Below, piece after piece: positions 1-4,913 of a stretch of DNA of 5,601 nt. The DNA comes from Pseudomonadota bacterium (GTDB lineage: Bacteria; Pseudomonadota; Alphaproteobacteria; Rhizobiales; Xanthobacteraceae), in assembly GCA_023390955.1 (NCBI GenBank), contig JAEWBW010000567.1:1-5601 (forward strand). Reading direction: 5' to 3'. The translations under genes were made by a program, and so were the position numbers. The notes below the pieces were generated by a model that saw nothing but the letters and a program-made list of their open reading frames with translations, was not told the DNA's origin and searched no databases. Position 1 is the first letter of the stretch, and each line of letters starts with the position of its first letter.

Positions 1-773
1 TCGTGCCCCTCAGGGAGCTGTTCGAAGAAGCTGCCGCCGGCGGTCTCGATGCGGCCGGTCAATCCAGCTTCGGCAATCTTTCCCGCGGCGATCGCAGCCA
101 CGTGCGGCAGATCGAATACAGTCGCGCGCAGATCTCCGTACAGCTTGCAGAGCTCGATGTCGTACGCGCCCGATCCACCGCCGATATCCAGCAGGCGACG
201 GAAATGACCGAGATCCACGGCCTCCCCGAGCTTGCGCGCCGTCATCGCGGAGATCGAGTGCATCGCCTCCCAGAAAGTGGCCAGCACCAGGGGGTCCTCG
301 CCGTCGAACATCGAGGCTTGCTGCGCAGGATCCCACGTGGTCGGCCGGTTGGTGCGCAGCGCCTCAGCGAGCTTGCCCCAGCCCGCGTAAAGCCGTTTGT
401 CGGCCATCTGCACAAAGCCGCCGAAATAGTACGGCTTCCCGCGCACGAGATAGGCTTCGCTCAACGGCGTATTGCGATAGCTGTCGCCTGTCTTCTTCAG
501 CAGCCCAAGCGAAGCGCAACCGGTCAACAGCATCTCGGCCGGTCGCGGATGCAGGCCGAGCGTCTGCGCCAGTCCGGCAACGGTGATGCCGACGCCGCCG
601 TCAAGCCGGCTGAAGAGATCGAACTCCTGCGCAGCCGCCAAAGTCTTGAAGGCCCAGAAGCCGGTCGAAAGCGCCATCAGCGGGATCGCGGACGGAAGCT
701 CAGGCGCGACCGCTGCCGGCTGGACGTCTGCGTGCTTGACTGCAGCCGCTGCGCGCGAATGCTGACTGACCAT
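1..773 (-). CDS. SAM-dependent O-methyltransferase with N-terminal dimerisation domain (C-terminus beyond the window)
   Basis: This reading frame is open from the ATG at 773 to the window edge and gives 257 codons. Residues about 27-110 resemble the winged-helix dimerisation domain of small-molecule O-methyltransferases (the acetylserotonin or CrtF-like group): a helix with STGFWAFKTLAAAQEFDLF, then GITVAGLAQTLGLHPRPAEMLL and a short beta-wing ending SYRNTPLSEAYL. Residues 194-203, LLDIGGGSGA, form the glycine-rich SAM-binding motif I, and TVFDLPHV at 218-225 matches the post-I strand of this family. Relatives are usually about 330-370 residues, so the catalytic residues and the end of the fold lie outside the window. 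The start is supported by GGAGGT four bases upstream of the ATG. Family members methylate hydroxyl groups on aromatic or polyketide-like molecules; the substrate cannot be told from this sequence. The gene appears to be transcribed alone from the region to its right. Confidence 0.88.
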   Translation of the reverse strand, partial: MVSQHSRAAAAVKHADVQPAAVAPELPSAIPLMALSTGFWAFKTLAAAQEFDLFSRLDGGVGITVAGLAQTLGLHPRPAEMLLTGCASLGLLKKTGDSYRNTPLSEAYLVRGKPYYFGGFVQMADKRLYAGWGKLAEALRTNRPTTWDPAQQASMFDGEDPLVLATFWEAMHSISAMTARKLGEAVDLGHFRRLLDIGGGSGAYDIELCKLYGDLRATVFDLPHVAAIAAGKIAEAGLTGRIETAGGSFFEQLPEGH

Positions 774-778
774 GGTCA

Positions 779-803
779 CCTCCATTTCAGAACGACATGG
801 AGG
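779..803 (-). promoter_or_regulatory. Stem-loop covering the Shine-Dalgarno of the first methyltransferase
   Basis: CCTCCAT (779-785) and ATGGAGG (797-803) are perfect 7-bp inverted repeats separated by 11 bases. On the minus-strand mRNA the 3' arm contains the GGAGG ribosome-binding site of the gene starting at 773, so folding would hide it. This is a visible symmetry. A regulatory role, such as translational control or a protein-binding site, is inference. Confidence 0.35.
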
Positions 804-889
804 ATCGTAGGAAGTTACGGGACCGGTAGAAGTGCCAATTCGTGAATCCTTGGCCAGTCCAATTCGCGCGCTGGAATTGCTACGCCGAT

Positions 890-981
890 AGCGAAGCCAA
901 GCCCACGAGGCTCCTTCAAAACAGGATCGTGTCGCGAGTGCTCTTGATATCGTTGCTGCCGACCGAGACGTGATGGATCAT
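890..981 (-). pseudogene. Remnant of the 5' end of a VOC (glyoxalase/bleomycin-resistance/dioxygenase) family gene
   Basis: From the ATG at 981 the minus strand reads MIHHVSVGSNDIKSTR, which closely resembles the first beta-strand and helix of VOC-superfamily proteins (MIHHVSVG-ND-RAR-FYDPVL). The frame then hits a stop at 916-918. A neighbouring frame continues the family pattern with HDPVLKEPRGLGF, so a one- or two-base indel near 930 separates the halves. Recognisable similarity fades after about 30 residues. An intact member would be about 120-140 residues, so most of the gene is missing and the rest of the region runs into the leader of the methyltransferase at 773. The conserved N-terminal histidine, which in this fold is often a metal ligand, is still present. 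The product cannot be functional. Recognition is by eye from family consensus, not from an alignment. Confidence 0.55.
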
Positions 982-1014
982 GCATCACCCCGCCAACTGC
1001 TCGCCGGAGAAGAT

Positions 1015-1045
1015 GGCCGCGCCACCGCAAACGGTGACGCGGCCG
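1015..1045 (-). terminator. Strong GC-rich stem-loop downstream of the small secreted protein gene
   Basis: The arms at 1016-1027 and 1032-1043 pair over 12 positions with one non-Watson-Crick pair and a four-base CAAA loop. The 1015/1044 pair extends the stem. The stem starts about 30 bases after the stop codon of the minus-strand gene ending at 1073. No clear U-tract follows on the minus strand, so this is either an imperfect intrinsic terminator or a 3'-end stabiliser. Confidence 0.45.
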
Positions 1046-1046
1046 G

Positions 1047-1079
1047 GAAGTAAGCCTGCGAGGAGAGTTCGCTTACTTC
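1047..1079 (-). terminator. Perfect 9-bp stem-loop spanning the stop codon of the small secreted protein gene
   Basis: GAAGTAAGC (1047-1055) and GCTTACTTC (1071-1079) are perfect inverted repeats around a 15-base loop. The right arm contains the TAA stop codon and the last lysine codon of the minus-strand gene. Together with the hairpin at 1015-1045 it makes a tandem pair at the 3' end of that mRNA. The symmetry is clear; the function (termination or mRNA protection) is inferred. Confidence 0.4.
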
Positions 1080-1345
1080 ATGTTGCTGTTGGTCCGGGTG
1101 CCGCCCTGGTCGCTTCCGGGGCCGGAGCCACCCTGGCCGGACGCGTCGGGCTTCACCATGCCGCCCTTGGCCATCCCGTCCCTGCTCATGCCGGTGGTGC
1201 CTTTTTCCATGGAGCCCTTTTCCATCTTGTTCATGCCGGGCTTCTGCATGTTGTTTGATTGTCCCGCCGGGCCGGTCTGGTTCTGGGCAAAGGCCGAGCC
1301 GCACATGAGGCCAAGCGCAGCGGTCGCAATGATCAGTTTCTTCAT
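1073..1345 (-). CDS. Small secreted Met-rich, low-complexity protein
   Basis: This 90-residue protein starts with a clean Sec signal peptide: MKK, a hydrophobic core IIATAALGLM, then SAFA, with predicted cleavage after residue 20 (AFA|QN). The mature part of about 70 residues contains no Leu, Ile, Phe, Tyr, Trp, Cys or His and only one Val. It is dominated by Gly, Lys, Ser, Asn, Gln and eight Met, so it should be disordered. Its middle has loose repeats of the form M-x-K/R-x-G (MEKGS, MEKGT, MSRDG, MAKGG), recalling the secreted 'pentapeptide MXKDX repeat' proteins common in rhizobia. The tail is Gly/Ser/Asp-rich. AGGAG lies six bases before the ATG. A GGAAC-N17-CGTT promoter sits just upstream, placing it in the general stress response by inference. 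It is monocistronic and followed by two hairpins. The biochemical role is unknown; a sacrificial Met pool against oxidants or metal binding in the periplasm are possibilities only. Confidence 0.85.
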   Translation of the reverse strand: MKKLIIATAALGLMCGSAFAQNQTGPAGQSNNMQKPGMNKMEKGSMEKGTTGMSRDGMAKGGMVKPDASGQGGSGPGSDQGGTRTNSNMK

Positions 1346-1374
1346 CGGAAACTCCTGTTGGACTTGTCCGGGCC

Positions 1375-1400
1375 AACGGGTGGTGGAAGCACAGCGTTCC
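1375..1400 (-). promoter_or_regulatory. EcfG (sigma-EcfG) general stress response promoter
   Basis: On the minus strand GGAAC (1400-1396) is followed by exactly 17 bases and then CGTT (1378-1375). This matches the alphaproteobacterial EcfG consensus GGAAC-N16/17-CGTT. The -10 element lies 29 bases upstream of the ATG at 1345, giving a short leader of about 20 bases that includes the AGGAG ribosome-binding site. The exact match at a sensible distance and orientation makes this the best-supported promoter in the window. Confidence 0.75.
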
Positions 1401-1411
1401 TAACGATCGCA

Positions 1412-1449
1412 GGTTTCACGGAAGAAAATCTCCGGAGTTTCCTGAAACC
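1412..1449. promoter_or_regulatory. Imperfect inverted repeat upstream of the stress promoter
   Basis: GGTTTCA plus GGAA (1412-1418, 1420-1423, with a bulged C at 1419) pairs with TTCC plus TGAAACC (1439-1449). A small CTCCGGAG palindrome lies inside. It sits just upstream of the -35 element of the EcfG-type promoter, a position where an activator or repressor could bind. No known regulator site is recognised. Confidence 0.25.
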
Positions 1450-1478
1450 CGAGGGGATCGGTGACGTAGTGACCAGTT

Positions 1479-1515
1479 CGCAGGATGGGTAGAGCGAAGC
1501 GAAACCCATCCTGCG
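1479..1515. repeat. REP-like palindrome, single unit
   Basis: A perfect 12-bp stem (1479-1490 with 1504-1515) encloses a 13-base loop containing GCGAAGC. The same core, ggtagagcgaagcgaaaccc with flanks, recurs in the left arm of the longer palindrome at 1989-2085 with one or two differences. Such elements are widespread between genes in Bradyrhizobium. This one lies between the stress promoter of the small secreted protein and the SMR gene. Confidence 0.75.
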
Positions 1516-1620
1516 CACCTGTCCACCCCTTGATCCCAGAGCGCCGCAATTTGCCACACGACGGCGAACGTGACGCGGCGTCGAATTTCTGATCAGGAAG
1601 GGCTCCAGATGGAGCCAACC

Positions 1621-1953
1621 ATGTACGCCTACGCCATTCTCACAATCGCGATCATAGCTGAGGTCATTGCCACGACCGCAATGAAGGCTGCCGCTGGATT
1701 TACGAAGCCGCTGCCGTCGTTGATCGTCCTTGCTGGGTATGGGATCGCCTTCTACTGCCTCGCTCAGGTGCTGAACGCCATTCCGGTCGGAATCGCTTAT
1801 GCCATATGGGCCGGCGGCGGAATCGTATTGGTGGCTCTGGCCGCGTGGGTCGCTTACGGCCAACGCCCTGACGCCGCCGGGTTCGCCGGCATTGCCTTGA
1901 TCGTCGCGGGCGTCCTCGTTCTCAATCTTTTTTCAAAGACCAGTGCGCATTAG
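1621..1953 (+). CDS. EmrE-type small multidrug resistance (SMR) efflux protein
   Basis: The predicted product is an inner-membrane proton-coupled antiporter with four transmembrane helices (about 2-20, 33-51, 58-77, 86-104) that works as an antiparallel dimer and exports cationic hydrophobic compounds. Starting at 1621 gives exactly 110 residues, the length of E. coli EmrE, and key residues fall at the same numbers: Glu14 (proton/substrate site, AEVIATTAMK), Tyr40, Tyr60, Trp63 (GIAYAIWAGGG), Gly65, Gly67, and QRPD at 81-84. The IW-G-GIV signature is closer to the Qac/EmrE subtype than to the guanidinium-exporting Gdx/SugE subtype. An in-frame ATG at 1609 has a stronger ribosome-binding site (AGGAAGGG, six-base spacing) and would add MEPT; GGAG also lies six bases before 1621, which I prefer on length and alignment. 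The gene stands alone, flanked by related palindromic repeats. No regulator is adjacent, and the actual substrate is unknown. Confidence 0.93.
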   Translation: MYAYAILTIAIIAEVIATTAMKAAAGFTKPLPSLIVLAGYGIAFYCLAQVLNAIPVGIAYAIWAGGGIVLVALAAWVAYGQRPDAAGFAGIALIVAGVLVLNLFSKTSAH

Positions 1954-1988
1954 GAGAGGCGTCGACGGGACCGAGTGCGCGCCTGACG

Positions 1989-2085
1989 CAGTCCGTAGGA
2001 TAGGTAGAGCGAAGCGAAACCCATCGAGACCTTGCGTGAGGAAACATGATGGGTTTCGCAAGTGCTCTACCCATCCTACGAACTG
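1989..2085. repeat. Long inverted repeat, BIME-like pair of REP units
   Basis: The arms 1989-2025 and 2048-2085 are near-perfect inverted copies (each about 37-38 bases, with a few substitutions and a short indel) around a 22-base centre. Each arm can also fold on itself: GATAGGT with ACCCATC on the left, GATGGGT with ACCCATC on the right. The element is therefore two inverted copies of the unit seen alone at 1479-1515. It fills the gap between the convergent SMR and DMT transporter genes and ends four bases from the DMT stop codon, so it could serve as a bidirectional terminator. Confidence 0.8.
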
Positions 2086-2088
2086 CCG

Positions 2089-3036
2089 CTACACTCGCGC
2101 AGACGCTTCCCCCGCCGGCGCGCGATGCGCGTGGACGCAGGTCACCACGCTCAGCACCACGAAGCCGAAGGCGATCGCCTCGAGGGTGGTGGGAAGACGC
2201 CACTCCCATGCAAGGCCGTAGAGCAGCGCGAACAGCGTCTCGAACAGGATCATCTGGCCGGCGAGCGTGAGCGGCAACAGCCGGCTCATGCGATTCCAGA
2301 ACGCGTTGCCGACGACCGAGGCGAGAATCGCAACGCCGACCGACACGGCGGCGAACCGCGCCCAGGACGACGCGTCGAGATCCGCGCTGATGAAGGCGAG
2401 AAGCGGGACCAGCGCCAGGCCCTGCAGGCCGGTCGCAACGCCCGTGAGCAGGTTCCAGTCATGGGCAGAGACGTGCTTCAATCGCGCCAGTGCGCGGCTG
2501 TTGCCGATGGCGTAGCTGGTCCAGGAGACGAGCGCGCCGATGGCGCAGATGAGCCCGGCCGCCTGCTGCAGCAGCGACGTCGACGACGGCAACGCGAACG
2601 CCTGCAGGCCGATGCAGACCGCGCCGGCCGAGCAGAGCAGCAGCGACGGCGCCAGGCGCGAGAGGGGGACGGCGCCTTCGGCATTGCTGCCGACGATTGT
2701 GACTGCGACCGGCAGGAAGCCGATCACCAGCGACGTCATCGCGATGCCGCCAAGCTGCACCGCGCTTCCCATCAACACGTAATAGAGCGTGTTGCCGGCG
2801 AGCCCGAGCCAGAGCAGCGTGATCGCATCTGACCGCGTCAGCTTTCCGGCGATCGCGCGCCAGCGCGGCAGGATCAGCGCGGCGGAGACGAGCCCGAAGA
2901 TCAGATAGCGGCCAACGGCCAGCTGCAGGGGCGCGAAATCGGCCACCATCGCCGGGCCGAGAAAGGCAAAACCCCAGAACGCGCCCGCAGCGGCGCCGCA
3001 GGCGATCCCTGCGATCTGTGTCGAATTGTGCGTCAT
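2089..3036 (-). CDS. EamA/DMT-family transporter
   Basis: This 315-residue integral membrane protein has about ten hydrophobic segments arranged as two EamA repeats, roughly residues 8-145 and 155-305, the normal size and organisation of drug/metabolite transporter (DMT) superfamily members. Typical family features are the GAFWGFAFLGPAMV first helix, the LVIGFLPVAVTIVG helix before the mid-protein cytoplasmic stretch, and the WNRMSRLLPLTLAGQMILFETLFALLYG segment (shown here in shortened form: LAGQMILFETLFALLYG) late in the second repeat. Members export amino acids, metabolites or drugs, or import some solutes; the substrate is not evident. The gene is divergent from an AsnC/Lrp-type regulator, a common arrangement for amino-acid exporters, so control by that regulator and an amino-acid-like substrate are reasonable inferences. 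The ATG at 3036 has only a weak ribosome-binding site and is preceded by a stem-loop. Its 3' end abuts the palindrome at 1989-2085. Confidence 0.92.
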   Translation of the reverse strand: MTHNSTQIAGIACGAAAGAFWGFAFLGPAMVADFAPLQLAVGRYLIFGLVSAALILPRWRAIAGKLTRSDAITLLWLGLAGNTLYYVLMGSAVQLGGIAMTSLVIGFLPVAVTIVGSNAEGAVPLSRLAPSLLLCSAGAVCIGLQAFALPSSTSLLQQAAGLICAIGALVSWTSYAIGNSRALARLKHVSAHDWNLLTGVATGLQGLALVPLLAFISADLDASSWARFAAVSVGVAILASVVGNAFWNRMSRLLPLTLAGQMILFETLFALLYGLAWEWRLPTTLEAIAFGFVVLSVVTCVHAHRAPAGEASARV

Positions 3037-3041
3037 GGCCG

Positions 3042-3069
3042 GCTCGTCCGAAAATCGTTCGGAGCGAGC
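3042..3069. promoter_or_regulatory. Inverted repeat in the leader of the DMT transporter gene
   Basis: GCTCG plus TCCGA (3042-3051) pairs with TCGGA plus CGAGC (3059-3069) with one bulged base and a seven-base loop. It lies six bases upstream of the transporter ATG at 3036, inside the divergent intergenic region. It could be an operator for the neighbouring Lrp-type regulator or a hairpin in the transporter mRNA limiting translation. Both are inferences from position. Confidence 0.4.
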
Positions 3070-3076
3070 AATATCC

Positions 3077-3088
3077 TCACTTAGGTGA
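3077..3088. promoter_or_regulatory. Candidate operator dyad between the divergent transporter and regulator genes
   Basis: TCACTTAGGTGA is symmetric at 10 of 12 positions and sits near the middle of the gap, in the AT-richest part of this region (with GATAAAA following on the plus strand). Lrp/AsnC proteins typically bind short, degenerate dyads in the shared promoter of divergent target genes. This site fits by position, but no defined consensus for this regulator is known to me. Confidence 0.35.
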
Positions 3089-3136
3089 TAAAAGGGCTCT
3101 GAATTGCCCCCTCAAACGAGACAATTGCTCGCCATC

Positions 3137-3625
3137 ATGCCCAGGAAGGCCCCCACCCGCACCGCGCTCGACCCGTTCGACCGCGCCATCCTCCGGATCC
3201 TGCAGACGGACAACAAGACGCCGCAGCGCACGATCGCCGAGAGCATCAATCTGTCGACGGCGGCGGTGCAGCGCCGCGTGGCCGCGCTCGAGGCCGCGGG
3301 CGTGATCGCGCGCAACGTGGCGGTGGTCGATCCCGAGGCGGTGTCGATGTCGATCACCGCGATCGTCGAAGTCTATCTGCGCGACGAGCGATCGGCGACG
3401 GTCGATGCCGCCAAGGCGGCGTTCCGGAAAACGCCCGAGGTGCAGCAATGCTATTACGTCACCGGCGGGACGAGCTTCGTCCTCATCGTGGTGACGCGCG
3501 ACATGCGCAGCTACGAGACGTTTACGCGGAAGGTGTTCGAGGAGAACGACTCCGTGAACAACTACCGGACCCTCGTCGTGATCGATCGCGTGAAGACGGA
3601 CACGCAGATTTTGATCGAGGAGTGA
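3137..3625 (+). CDS. AsnC/Lrp-family transcriptional regulator
   Basis: The 162-residue product has the two-part Lrp/AsnC architecture at its usual length. Residues 12-60 form the winged helix-turn-helix, beginning LDPFDRAILRILQTD and with the recognition region RTIAESINLSTAAVQRRV followed by ALEAAGVI. Residues about 72-150 form the RAM/ligand-binding domain, with TPEVQQCYYVTGGTSFVLIV in the place of the usual VTG-D-L strand and NYRTLVVIDRVK near the end. Members form dimers and higher oligomers and respond to amino acids. The gene is divergent from the DMT transporter, which is its most likely target, along with its own promoter. The ATG at 3137 is chosen because the family's LD--D start of helix 1 then lies at residue 11. 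An upstream TTG at 3104 in the same frame is possible and has AGGG before it, whereas the ATG lacks a good ribosome-binding site. The effector amino acid is unknown. Confidence 0.93.
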   Translation: MPRKAPTRTALDPFDRAILRILQTDNKTPQRTIAESINLSTAAVQRRVAALEAAGVIARNVAVVDPEAVSMSITAIVEVYLRDERSATVDAAKAAFRKTPEVQQCYYVTGGTSFVLIVVTRDMRSYETFTRKVFEENDSVNNYRTLVVIDRVKTDTQILIEE

Positions 3626-3652
3626 GGTAACGCGTAGCCCGGTTGGACGCTT

Positions 3653-3732
3653 CGTCATTGCGTGCGCAGCGAAGCAATCCAGAATCTTTCCGCGCAGGGA
3701 CTCTGGATTGCTTCGCTGCGCTCGCAATGACG
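3653..3732. repeat. 31-bp near-perfect inverted repeat of a second dispersed family
   Basis: The arms 3653-3683 and 3702-3732 match over 31 bases with one mismatch around an 18-base centre. The arms begin CGTCATTGCG and end AATCCAGA, a palindrome type seen many times between genes in Bradyrhizobium genomes. It lies 28 bases after the regulator's stop codon, so a very stable hairpin in that transcript could act as terminator or 3'-end protector; no U-tract follows. It is unrelated in sequence to the repeats at 1479 and 1989. Confidence 0.8.
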
Positions 3733-3828
3733 GAAAGAGCGCGTAGCCTAGATCAAATCGAAATCGATCCCTTACGCCTTCAGTAACCTCTGACGGGCTC
3801 TATTGCGTGACAGCAACAGCAGGCGTCA

Positions 3829-4044
3829 ATGAATTTGCCGATCAACCGAGGGCCGGATTTCACGCCATCACAATGGGCAGCTTCCGCTGCCGGCTTCATT
3901 GTATCGGCAGGCGCAGCTCACATTCTCGCGCTTACGCAGACCTGGAGCGTCGTTCTGATTGCCGCCGGATTTTGCGCACCGCCAGCGATCGTCGCGTGGC
4001 TGAAAGCGAGAAAGGCCGCCAGCTCGCAGGGTGGTAGCGCGTAG
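3829..4044 (+). CDS. Small hypothetical two-helix membrane protein
   Basis: I do not recognise this 71-residue product. It has two hydrophobic stretches, about residues 16-35 (WAASAAGFIVSAGAAHILAL) and 39-57 (ending PPAIVAWL), joined by a short TQT turn. A basic tail KARKA follows, so both ends are likely cytoplasmic. By hand count about 63 percent of codons end in G or C, visibly lower than in the regulator gene upstream, which may mean recent acquisition or a spurious frame. The start at 3829 has only a weak AGG five bases upstream. The membrane-like pattern is maintained along the whole frame and the competing overlapping frames show no such order, which is the main argument that it is real. 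The stop codon overlaps a CGCGTAGCC repeat copy, and the gene converges on the methyltransferase ending at 4059. Confidence 0.5.
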   Translation: MNLPINRGPDFTPSQWAASAAGFIVSAGAAHILALTQTWSVVLIAAGFCAPPAIVAWLKARKAASSQGGSA

Positions 4045-4058
4045 CCCGAAGCGTCTGA

Positions 4059-4847
4059 CTATTTCGGACGGCGTCCCCGGATTGCGTGGGCGCGTGCGCT
4101 GGTGGTGATGCGACCATCGGCATCCGCCTGCAGCCGCGCGCGGACGCGCGAGATGAGTGTCTCGACGTCCGCCGCTTTCGCGGCTGCGACCGCGGGCCGG
4201 AGCGCGGGAGATTTCAGGCCCGTCGTCCAGAAATCGTCAAAACTCGCAAACGTCCGCTGCACCGTGATCTCGCGCGTCTGCACATCCTCGAGGCCCGCAC
4301 CAAGCCAGAGCTCGCGCAATGCATCCGTCCGCGACGCCTCCATCCGTGGCGGACGGGTTGCCGGAAGGCCCATCGCCTTCATCTCGTCGTAGATAGGATC
4401 GAGCGGAAAGCCGCCGCCCAGCATGTCCCACATGTAGGTCACGACTGACCCGCCGGGGACGACGACCCGCGCCATTTCGCTGACGCCCTTGCCGGGGTTT
4501 GGCACGAACACCAGAACCAGCGCCATCACGGCGGCATCAAAACTGCCGTCGGCGAAGGGGAGCGCCATGGCATCGCCCTGGCGAAATTCTGCCAGGCGCG
4601 CGGAAGGCCGCGTGCGTGCAAAGGCGAGCTGCTCCGCGGAGGGATCGATGCCCTGGACCTCGACGGGGCCACATCGCTCAACGAGGAGTTCGGTGAAGGC
4701 TCCGTTGCCGCAACCGATGTCGATCCACCGCAAGCCGGAAGGAAGCGCCAACCAATCGAGGAATACCTCGCCGGCGGACCGGCTCCAGATCCCCATCATC
4801 TGCTCGTAGGCAGCACCGTCGTCGAAATGAATTGTCTGTTCGGCCAT
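4059..4847 (-). CDS. Class I SAM-dependent methyltransferase (Methyltransf_11/UbiE-like)
   Basis: This 262-residue protein is a Rossmann-fold methyltransferase. Motif I is WIDIGCGNGAF at 41-51, the post-I acidic strand is VQGIDPS at 64-70 with Asp68 expected to contact the SAM ribose, motif II region is FRQGDAMALPFADGSFDAAV at 88-107, and VVVPGGSVVTYMWD at 128-141 follows the usual 'R-L-PGG' position. The C-terminal third (WLGAGLEDVQTREITVQRTFASFDDFW) is typical of small-molecule members. Genome pipelines often label such proteins UbiE/COQ5-like, but there is no sign that it acts in quinone synthesis. The ATG at 4847 is supported by GGAGGA seven bases upstream; a longer frame reaches 4889 but its extra 14 residues contain the ribosome-binding site. 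The gene stands alone, facing the small membrane protein gene. Substrate unknown. Confidence 0.92.
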   Translation of the reverse strand: MAEQTIHFDDGAAYEQMMGIWSRSAGEVFLDWLALPSGLRWIDIGCGNGAFTELLVERCGPVEVQGIDPSAEQLAFARTRPSARLAEFRQGDAMALPFADGSFDAAVMALVLVFVPNPGKGVSEMARVVVPGGSVVTYMWDMLGGGFPLDPIYDEMKAMGLPATRPPRMEASRTDALRELWLGAGLEDVQTREITVQRTFASFDDFWTTGLKSPALRPAVAAAKAADVETLISRVRARLQADADGRITTSARAHAIRGRRPK

Positions 4848-4913
4848 TGCGAGATCCTCCCAGCCCCGTGACGAACTTCCGGGTGCCATTGTGCACAGAA
4901 GGGATGGGAATGG

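Noticed and set aside
3..845. Long plus-strand open frame opposite the first methyltransferase
   Set aside because: Arg/Gln/His-rich composition without domains, typical of an antisense shadow in GC-rich DNA; the opposite strand carries a recognisable methyltransferase.
1270..1345. Lipoprotein signal in the small secreted protein (Cys15)
   Set aside because: The cysteine is preceded by Met rather than Gly/Ala/Ser and lies within the hydrophobic core; SAFA|Q is a normal signal peptidase I site.
1346..1620. Guanidine riboswitch ahead of the SMR gene
   Set aside because: Some SMR genes (Gdx type) follow such riboswitches, but this protein is of the EmrE/Qac type and I see no matching conserved ACGR-type paired loops; the only strong structures are the REP-like palindrome and the inverted repeat at 1412-1449.
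1479..2085. Composite transposon or integron cassette carrying the SMR gene
   Set aside because: No transposase, integrase, attC-like site or terminal inverted repeats; the flanking repeats are common intergenic palindromes.
2062..2832. 256-residue plus-strand frame inside the DMT transporter region
   Set aside because: Low-complexity, highly charged translation antisense to a clear ten-helix transporter; it also begins within a palindromic repeat.
3077..3727. 216-residue minus-strand frame opposite the Lrp-type regulator
   Set aside because: Arg/His-rich shadow that starts inside the 31-bp inverted repeat; no family features.
1989..3732. CRISPR array or retron-type structure from the palindromes
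   Set aside because: The palindromes are not regularly spaced direct repeats and no Cas, reverse transcriptase or related gene is present.
4848..4889. Upstream start at 4889 for the second methyltransferase
   Set aside because: The extension would translate through a good GGAGGA ribosome-binding site placed seven bases before the ATG at 4847, and it adds no family-like sequence.
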